Assembly (NCBI GenBank): GCA_963920525.1
Contig: OY986436.1
Span: forward strand, 31,227,574 to 31,291,573
Direction: 5' to 3'
DNA: 64,000 bases
Source: Dichetophora obliterata
Lineage: Eukaryota > Arthropoda > Insecta > Diptera > Sciomyzidae
Positions 55,801 to 64,000 of this stretch are shown here, one piece after another. Position 1 is the stretch's first letter, and each line of letters starts with the position of its first letter. A program made the translations under genes and the position numbers. The notes under the pieces were generated by a model. The model worked only from the letters and a program-made list of their open reading frames with translations. It had not been told where the DNA came from and searched no databases.

Positions 55801-58470
55801 TATTACTGTTAGAATTTACAGAACCGATAGAATTACAGAATTTACTATCTATTTTACACCGTAATATTCAAAAACCAAAAATATTCAAATTTGTATTGTG
55901 TACATAATAGGATTTTTCCCTATGTAGCCCTTATTAGAACTTGTGATCGTTTCCGGGTCCATCAACCGATGTCAAATTGGCATCAAATTTTATTTATTTT
56001 AGTTTTAGCCCTAAAGAAAAAGAATCTGGCCAGCGCTCAACAAAATTTTTATATGTAAAAATAAGGACAGCTCTAATGTTTATTATCAAAATTGGGTTGG
56101 CAGATGTGCCCTTAAAGGTACTTCTAATAATTGGTAAAAATTTCAAAACCCCCTAAAATCTACGATTTTATTCCTAGGATGGGCAACATTCTAAAAGGTG
56201 GTAGCATATCCTACTTAGTAGGCCCATCCAAAGAAAACGGAAAGTATGGCCTGTTCTTTCATATTTTTGCATAATGATCATTTGCAATCTCCTCATAATT
56301 TTCTTCACCAATGTCCCCACATAATAAAAAAAACATCAAAACCTATACACCGAGTGCGCACTGAGAACACTGAGATGAAAAACAAAAATAATAAAGACAA
56401 GAAAAGTATTACACATACGGTTAAAAATTGTGGGCTATATTTTAAACTTTCTTAAATAACATAGAGGACAACGCCAAAAAAAATTACTTCTTGATCCTAG
56501 GAAAAGTTTAATATTTTCTAATCCAAAAAAAAAATATTAGTTTTTAATTCGCAAAAAGTTAAAAAAAAAACAATATAAATATCAACTTTAAATAAAAAAT
56601 TACTCTGACCATTTCATGATTTGAATACACATTCTCTGGCGTGCTGGTCCAACACTTTATATACTCATCCAACTCAGCTGTTAACAAGGTTTCGCTTATT
56701 TTGCATCATTTCGAATGCAAGTAAGCTTTCGTGAACGTGAGTTCGATGCCCAGCTAAATTCGTGGTTCATAAATAGTCTAATACTTTAACTTTTTTTAGA
56801 TTAAAATAAATTAAACTAAAGTTGGGATTAAAAACAAGTACTTTTTGGATTAAAAATTCCTTTAATCCAAAGTTTGGATTAAGAATTAGTCCAAAATTTT
56901 TAGCCGTGCACAACGCCTGCTATTATACCTCACATGCGTTTGCATCCGAAAATTATATCTTAGATACGCAAAAGCTCTGGGAGATATCTGGGCTTAGACC
57001 GAGTAGGTACTTATCGATGTTAAGATAAAAAAAAGAAAAAATCTTCTACGAACTGTACTCGATCGCCACAATTTTTACCGCCTGATTTTGTGCATCGAAA
57101 ACGCAAGCCAACAAAAGTATTGCTTCTCGTGTATTATTTTTCGTTGGTTTGCGTTTTTGATAAACAAAATAAAGTAGTTAGTTTTTTTGCTGATAAAGCA
57201 TCACCGCAAGAATTCATGAAGTTTCTGATAGATGCGTGAAAAAAATAAAATTTATACATGCTTAAACTCAAAATTGCCCATTTTAGGGTTAAGGGGGTTA
57301 CGGTTGGACCCGATCTTAAAATTTTGTCAAAATTGGCATAAAACCTATGCACCGTGATTAATATATTCAACAAAATTAAAAGGGGCACTTTGCTTGTACT
57401 GTGTCCTCTTTCCACCAAAAAACTTTCAAGCCGTTTTTGGATCGCTAGTTATAAATTTTTTAACAAAATATAAAAATGTGCATGAGTATTGTAGAAGCCA
57501 CGCATTGAGCAAGTGGCACAAAGGATCAGCAGAGCAGCTCACGCATTCATGACCGACCTGCTTGTTGAAGTCTGGTCACAAGAATTTACTGGACATTAAG
57601 TTAAAAAAAAATGGAAAGGTTTCGTCTTCGACTATTTACCTTTTGAATACTGAAAGGTTTCACTGTTCATACAATATTTCGACGAAGTCATGAAGTCATC
57701 CTAACAACAGCGTTTTTATGCCTTTTAAGCGTCCACAGAAATTTGGTGTAAGAGAAAATAGAAAAGCTGAATAATGAGATTTTAAACTGCTTCACTTAAG
57801 ATTTGCGCCGATTAATAGTTTAATTTCCACTTTGAAAAATTTATTTAAATTAATATTTAAGAAAGCTTAATTTTATTTATCAGTTATATCAATATCAGAA
57901 ACAATAGTTGGCTGGCCACCCCTGAATAAAATTCTAGCTACGCCCACGTTCTGAAAGAATTGATAAATCTCAATGATATCTGCTGTAAAAAGAAAAATTT
58001 AATGTAGAAAAGTTCCTTTTGTGCAAAATTTAGTTTGAATACACCGACAAGATGCTAAGAAATGAATTTTTTAAGGTAGGCTTTCTGTAATTTATAAATA
58101 ACTATACAAATAACGTTTTTCCATATGATTTTACTTTGAAAAAGAATTTACGAAAAACCTGTATTATATCTGATTCATGGTTAATCAACGCCATTTCAAA
58201 GTCTATGTCGTTTCTAAAATTCTTAAACTATTGCTGTACTGAAAAAATTTGTCTCAAAACATTCAATAAAATCAAAATAAGGTATATGAATTGTATAAAA
58301 ATTTTCACGTTACATACCTAAATTTATTTATTGAATAAATAAAAAAAATAATTTAAAAAAACAATAAAATAAAATATTAATTTTTTATCAAAAAACAAAT
58401 TGTCATTTTTGACAAAGCACTTAACCTAAATATGCTAAAAACGTTAATCGATATTAATATAATTATTTAA
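55801..58470. other. No gene seen; AT-rich intronic DNA
   Basis: Two stretches resemble a weak B box (GAGTTCGATGCCCAGC at 56741) or low-complexity sequence. ORFs of 60-95 codons have no motif. I see no element boundaries. Confidence 0.5.
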
Positions 58471-58975
58471 TAAGGTAATGTTTAATCAGAGCCGGGCCCT
58501 TAGAAGGACCACTCATAAATTTTTGACATCTGACTGTCAAAGCGAAACGCCACTTATACCAAATGATTAGCATACTGAGAGCACACTTTTGGTAGTATTC
58601 CGATGAATATAGACGCATATTATCGTGTTAAAATAAAATTTAGTGAAATTTTGGGTTTTCAAAGCTTTTTTAACATTTTGTGTACGCTCATATTTTGAAA
58701 ATTTGTGAACATTTTTTGAAGTTGAATACAGTCAAAAGTAAGTAAATTTAGTTTACTTACAATATACGTACAGAAATCATCGATATTGCGTGATAACATT
58801 TTTGTCTGCCACATGGCCAAGATGGCCATCATTTCCTTAGACGGACCAGTGTTTATATATCATGTTTTTTTGTTGTCACCAAATTTTGAGTGTTTTATGT
58901 TCGGAATAAGCATTATATTTGATGTGAATGCGTTTCAATTGATTTTTTTTAATTATCATACAGTTGTGAAAATGT

Positions 58976-59580
58976 TAGCATTTAAGAGCAAAACACCTGA
59001 AAAACGGGCGGGATTACGCGCAAGTGGCATTTGGCCCTACGATTCAACAGTTTCTACTGAATGCGACTTCATTCAAGCCAAAATAAGTGCCGCAAATCAA
59101 TCGGTTGTGCTAGCAAAAGAAGATCCGGAAGATGAAACCAATCCACGCCTGATTGTCATTGGTCCTGCACCTGACGTAGGTGCAGAGAGTGAAGTAACAA
59201 CTTCCGAACCACCATCAGTTAGTTGTTCAACAGTGTCCTGTTTTGCTAGTTTGGCTTCAATTTTGGACATCCAAAAACAACACCACCATCAGGAAAGAAG
59301 CGACGTGGGCCACCACCATCGAAGAGCACTGTGCTTACGTCGTCCGAAAATATTGCCCTTTTAAAAGATAAGCGAGCTAAACTCGAAGCTAATAAAGCAC
59401 AGGACGAAAAGAGGAAGGCGGTTAGAGCCGAGAAGGCAAAGGCTAAAGCCAAGACACCAGCAAAAAAGACAAAGCCACCAGCAAAGACAACAGAAAAAAA
59501 AGGCAAGATCATCAACATCCCGTCAACGTTATTCACCTGATGAAGATCAAGATTTTTGCATTTGTAGTAAATATGTTTTT
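58976..59580 (+). pseudogene. Pogo/Tigger-like transposase, C-terminal part
   Basis: The frame includes KSKTPEKRAGLRASGIWPYD followed by TECDF. This is the pattern 'P--A--GF--SGI-P-D----TE-DF' that follows the DDE domain in pogo- and jerky-like transposases. A Pro/Ser-rich linker and, after a one-base shift near 59330, a Lys/Ala-rich coiled segment (KRAKLEANKAQDEKRKAVRA) come next, then a DEDQDFCICSKY start of a cysteine cluster. The DNA-binding (CENP-B-like) and catalytic DDE domains are missing. An acceptor-like TTTTTTAATTATCATACAG precedes the segment, so the autonomous parent may have had an intron. It is inactive. Confidence 0.72.
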
Positions 59581-59584
59581 GGGT

Positions 59585-60435
59585 CGCCATGTAATAATAT
59601 TTTGGCGACAGGATCGCCACATAATTTTATTCGCGACATAGCATCGCCATGTAAGGGCTCGCGATTATTTAAAAAAGGACTCGCGGATCTACTATTAATA
59701 TTTTAAGGTTCTGCCTAATTGGTTGCCGGCGAAGTTCGCCACTGGCGCTATTTTTGTTTTTATTACATTTACAGCCGTTCACTTTAAAAAGTGCAGAGGC
59801 TAAAAAGTTGAAGTCGGCAGCTATTAAAGCTCAAGACTTATTTAAAAGTGAATTAGTAGGCAGCTTGTTAGAAGCTCAAAACTAATTGATTTATTTTCAA
59901 ACATGTTCATCCTTTTATAGTAAACATAACGGTATTTTGTCTTAAAACTAGTTGACAATTGTTTGTGTAGTTTAGAATGTAAATAGAATCATATGTTCTT
60001 TAATTAGTGTAAAAGTAATAGTAGAATATCGTAATACATATTTGTAGTTTAGTATTAATAGTTTAATATGTGTGAGTGAGTAGAATAGAAAACGTAAACA
60101 TAATCATATGTTAACATATTTGTGTAGGAGTAAAAAGTATAATATAATATAATATCATATGTTTTGTATTCAGCCATATGGGTACATGTGTGCGAATGAG
60201 ATAGATAGTAGTGCTTAGTATGAACATATGTTCTTACTGTTTGAATAATATCTTAGTATACCGTAGAGGTGTATTACTTTAACTTAGTTTGAATATTATT
60301 GTGCATGTTCTCGAAAATTCTTACAGTAGAGGTTTTTATATTGTCACTTATTTTAAGAAAAGCTTGTTTTATAATGAAATACGTTAATGTAAATTTAATA
60401 TTTAAATAATATGTATAGTTATACTACAGTGTGCT
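59585..60435. other. Insert of unknown nature splitting the pogo cysteine cluster
   Basis: It begins with repeated TCGCCATGTAA words (59592, 59650) and then has a short frame KSAEAKKLKSAAIKAQDLF ending SLLEAQN plus stop (near 59800-59885), preceded by TTATTACATTTACAG. The rest is AT-rich with repeated CATATGTT words (59989, 60105, 60158, 60226). It could be part of a retroelement 3' region. I cannot classify it. Confidence 0.4.
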
Positions 60436-60607
60436 CTCAATTTTTGCCACGAAACGATTTGAATACGGTCGAATGCAACAGGAAATGTGGCATAGTTGTT
60501 CACTTCAAATGTGCCAATGCCCAATGTAGCCGTTTGTATGTGAACACTGCGATCTAAACTTGGATGAAGTTTCCAGCGAAGCCGAGGATGAACCAATGGA
60601 TGAATAA
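60430..60607 (+). pseudogene. End of the pogo-like transposase (cysteine-rich tail)
   Basis: VECNRKCGIVVHFKCAN and then, after a frame slip, PFVCEHCDLNLDEVSSEAED before a stop. The C--C----H--C...C--C spacing fits the PHD-like zinc tail of many pogo/jerky transposases and continues the CICSKY motif at 59560. The intervening ~850 bp is an insert. Confidence 0.6.
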
Positions 60608-60961
60608 ACATCATTAATCATTACTTTTGACACTTAATGTATTCTTAAGTGGATTAAAAGAAGGAACAATGCATAAACGTTCAATAAATATCCAAAATAT
60701 GATGTTATTTCTTCATTTTCACTCATATTTTCAAGTTTTTCCAAGTGGTCCGTCCAAGGACACAAAAAAAAAATTTCCGAAAAATCATATGGTCGGAAAT
60801 TTGGCGATAGTTTTTTTTTTTTAATCTAATCGATAAACTTTGGCAAAAAGATTCCTTTGGTCATCTTCTTTCCAACGGTACCCCACAGTGTCAATATTAT
60901 TACCACCACATGAAGATACAAACTAATTTAAAAATGTGGTCCGTCTAAGGGCACATTACCT

Positions 60962-63034
60962 TAGCTCTAACAATTACGGGGAATATTTTTTTTCAACTCT
61001 TTTTGAGTTTTGACATGACGAAATTCTTGAGTCTGGTAATGTGGCCAATATATTAAATAGATCCTCATTTAGTCTTTTTCGATAAATTTTGCAGGTATTT
61101 AAAATTCTGTATATTTTAAAGTATTTTTTTTTCCTGTGCTTCTTCGTAAAATTCTTCAATACGTAACGACTAATATTCTATAATGTCTTTACCATGTGCT
61201 GGGGCTATATGCAGTGTAGGTGTTAGTTTTTTAAAAAATATTGTATTTACAGTTACATAATGATGAAAAACGATCTGTTTTCAGCTTTCTAATAAACTGA
61301 CAGCTTAAGTGCAGAGAATATAACCATTTATTTTTTTCCATGATGAAAAATGTTTGACATGGGCTTTCTAAAAAGGAGCTGAAAGGTTAAAAAATTAGAA
61401 AAGAAAAATTAGAAAACTTTCCTACTACCTGCCACGCATTTAAGGACTATGAAACTCTTCAAGCTTTTGTACCTGTGCCATTCTTTATATATTTTTTTTA
61501 ATGTATTAAAAAACTTACATGATAATAAAATGTTAAATTGATGAAAATTAATTTTTTTGATTCTGCTGTAGATACTCACAATATGTAATTAGAAAATATT
61601 ATTGACCATTAAAAATGTACAAGGAAAAATACAATATCAAGCCACTGCAAGTATATGCAAATTCCAGATTTAAATAGTTATAGAAGACAGGTATGCAAGT
61701 ACATACAGAAAAACTAACTTTTTTTTAAAAAAAGCAGAAACCAAACCTTCCCGGGCGAGTTATTTTAAAAGTCGACCAAAAGTTCGAAAAGTACGTAAAA
61801 CTCGTGTTTTAGAAAAACGCAACCACATAAAAAAAATGAAAGCAATTTTTTAGAATTTGTTGATATCGTAGAAACAACTTATAGCATAGAAAAAATACTT
61901 TTTATTGATACGTTGCACGAACTTAAAATTGATTTAAAAAAAAAAACACAAGTCACAAAACTCGAAAAAACCATTAAGATTCATCAGCTCTACAAAGCAA
62001 ACCATTTGTTCAATTGAGTTAATAAGAAATTTTTTTGTGAACCTAAAACATTTGTTTAAAATACCCCATCATCAGATTTGTCAATTTCAACCACACCAAA
62101 ATTGATTTTCGTAACCACTTTGGAATAATCGGGCAACTGTTGGACCTTACATTAAATTTCTGTCTTAACATTAGTATTGCTAATGATTACTTGAATTAAG
62201 GTAAATTTTTTTTTTGTTCTTTTATTCTCTCTATTGTATTCCAACTCTAGATTATGTAGCGCTCTAAGCAATTTCGATAAATTGTTTGTCAACATCGTCA
62301 TTTATTTTGATCCTCTTTTAAATAAAAATCTTATTTTCAGTTTGTTTTATAGTATAAACAGCAAACGTTTTGTTTACATCAATTCGAGTCTTTCAAGGAC
62401 TTTCTGATAAGTCTTATTTGTTTTTGCTTTAAATTTTTTAACACCAGCTTCTTTTTTTGGTTATACTTAAAATAAGATTTATTACATTAGCACTTTGCTC
62501 AGCTATACGTGAGTATGTGTGGGTAATATATATGCTATGTGCACAATCCTACGAGCTTAGAATATTTAATACCTACTTTATTTTGTGCACTCTCAGCTTC
62601 TTTCTGTGTTGCAACGAAATTTTTATAAAATACAAAATTGTTAAGAATTTTAATAATTTAAAATTGTGTATACAAATTTTTTTTATGTTTGAAAAGGTTC
62701 CCTGGGAGCTATGCAGTTTTCAGCGATGAAGCATTTCAATATGATTCGACCGAAAAGCCGCAGCTTTCTTGACTTCTTTAAATGGTATGTATAGCAGCTA
62801 ATGAAATAAGCTACGATACAATTTCGTAAAAATTTCATTATATCGGCCGGATTGAAGTCATTTATGGCGGTTTTGCTCTACAAGGCTCCTGTGGACCTAT
62901 GTATGGGCTTTCATACAATATGCTCATGATTTTTATTTTTGCTGGAATTATCATGTAAGTTATTGTTTCTGTAGCTATATTAGCTGAAACCCGGCGTTTT
63001 GCTGCCGCCCAAATTTGCCAAAAATATTATTAGT
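60962..63034. other. No gene seen; AT-rich intronic DNA
   Basis: Frequent stops in all frames and long T and A runs. AAACCCGGCGTTTTGCTGCCGC near 62989 begins the repeat-bearing segment that follows. Confidence 0.5.
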
Positions 63035-63420
63035 TATACTGCATGTGTAAATTGTGTTCGAATACTGAACCGTGTCTGTAAGACCTATGACTAAAAAGCT
63101 ATTAAATTTCCAAATTAAGGTTTTATGGGAGAGGTTTCACGCCCCCCTTTTCCAACTCCCCTAAAATGATATCAGTGAGAGGGCCCGTGTAAATTTTGGT
63201 AGGCTTTAGTAGGCTTTACGGCCTGTAACTACAAAGTTATTCGATATCGCAAATTTAGGTTGTGTGGGAGGTTGCACGCCCTCTTTTCGAACGCCTATAA
63301 AATGTAATCAGTGAAACGGCATGTATAAATTGTGGTCGAATATCGAATCCCGGGGCTGTGCGACCTATAATTCCGAAGCTATTTCCGAATTGACAATTTT
63401 TCGACTTTTATTTTTTTCTA
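63035..63420. repeat. Three decayed tandem units of ~130-140 bp
   Basis: Each unit has a version of TGTAAATTGTGTTCGAATAC, a CTGTAAGACCTAT-like block, AAAGCTATT, GTGGGAGGTTGCACGCCC and AAAATG-ATCAGTGA. Examples are at 63045, 63190 and 63322. The units are about 70-75% alike by eye. The segment may be part of a longer unclassified repeat that ends with AACAAACCCGCAAAAGAAAA near 63442. Confidence 0.65.
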
Positions 63421-64000
63421 AACCTTTGCGTAGCAATTACGAACAAACCCGCAAAAGAAAATATCCAATTTGGTCCAGTCGTTTTTCAAGTTATAAGCAT
63501 CCAAACAAACCACGATCTATTTTTATATAAACAGATGTGCTGGCTTTTTTCTCTATTGCATCTGCCTTAATATATAACCACTCACATTTTACTACACTAT
63601 ACTAAACATATGAAAACAAAAAATTGTAATGACATTATTAGGGTCCAAAAAATTTGATCATTATAAATAGCTACCTCATATTCATAAAAAAGGTCCCTGG
63701 GGACCATGTTAGGTAAAATTGTACTAAAACTCAGGCATCGAAGGGTTAAAATCTTTCTTTATCTCAAAAGGTATATCGTCAGCTTACAGCAAAAATTTGG
63801 TATGTTTTTTTACCGGTTATTTTAATGGTATTAAAGAAAATTTAAATTGCAAACACTGAAAATGTAGGATGTGTCTCTTTTGTTTGTTATTTTAGTAATC
63901 AAAATTTTTAAATACAAAACGCATACTTTCATATTTATAAAAATATTTTAAAAATTTTCACAGTATTTTCCAAGTAGCATTTTTGTATTAAAAATGGAAA
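63421..64000. other. No gene seen
   Basis: AT-rich window end, no recognised features. Confidence 0.5.

Larger units (their letters stand above)
58473..60961 (+). mobile_element. Pogo-like DNA transposon with outer and inner inverted repeats
   Basis: The left end AGGTAATG, with GCCCTTAGAAGGACCAC after a ~15-bp interruption, pairs with the right end GTGGTCCGTCTAAGGGCACA followed by TTACCT. TA flanks both sides. A second inverted pair, CCTTAGACGGACCAGT (58837) and GTGGTCCGTCCAAGG (60742), repeats the same word inside. The plus strand carries transposase C-terminal remnants at 58985-59580 and 60430-60600. This fits the Tc1/mariner/pogo superfamily. Confidence 0.75.

Noticed and set aside
56741..56757. 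GAGTTCGATGCCCAGC as a tRNA B box
   Set aside because: No A-box at the right distance and no stem pairing around it.

Overview
The window looks like a piece of a dipteran fly genome, plausibly a tephritid fruit fly. It is AT-rich and almost empty of host coding sequence. The only host gene I can support is on the minus strand: two exons (45087-45184 and 23909-24116) that splice in phase into most of the first immunoglobulin domain of a Dpr-interacting protein (DIP). The intron between them is about 21 kb. The flanking introns run out of the window on both sides (at least 18.8 kb upstream, and at least 23.9 kb downstream unless I missed an exon). Everything else sits in intronic DNA and is mostly mobile-element debris.

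Layout. 1-1783: element with long inverted terminal repeats. 2082-2319: small MITE. 3833-6112: two copies of a tRNA-derived SINE and a decayed jockey-like LINE, one SINE being inserted in the LINE with a 12-bp target duplication. 8061-8459: complex palindrome. 8980-9215: LINE scrap. 13998-14915: internally deleted DD41D mariner. 15451-16240: foldback element. 16736-17150: a second tRNA-derived SINE whose 3' end matches a LOA-type LINE. 17360-18270: foldback with tandem subrepeats plus a minisatellite. 21206-21741: PIF/Harbinger-like MITE. 23909-24116: DIP exon. 25863-26216: 176-bp tandem duplication. 28416-29640: 5'-truncated LINE. 31301-35727: complete but dead copia/1731-like retrotransposon with 142-bp LTRs, itself hit by a hAT-like MITE. 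36110-36580: unexplained ORF. 37005-41450: minus-strand LINE split by a 2.2-kb foldback element. 41904-43846: 1.94-kb long-TIR element with a 9-bp target duplication and nested MITEs. 45087-45184: DIP exon. 45546-46145: dead mariner. 46260-49330: minus-strand jockey-like LINE split by a LOA LINE with a 12-bp target duplication. 50345-52246: RTE tail followed by a LOA LINE with a 520-codon open frame. 53655-54577: second copy of the DD41D mariner. 55145-55792: hAT-like MITE. 58473-60961: pogo-like element with outer and inner inverted repeats. 63035-63420: decayed tandem repeat.

How the parts relate. The elements are layered, and several insertions can be ordered from nesting and target duplications: SINE into LINE, LOA into jockey, MITE into copia, MITEs into a foldback element. 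No bacterial-type system, CRISPR array or operon is present, as expected for insect DNA. The most unusual items are the concentration of six long-inverted-repeat elements in 64 kb, the SINE/LOA shared tail, the pair of mariners with an identical internal deletion, and two short coding-like sequences (36110-36580 and 38780-39056) that known transposon proteins do not explain. Element boundaries were read by eye. Those with target duplications are good to a base or two; the others are approximate.
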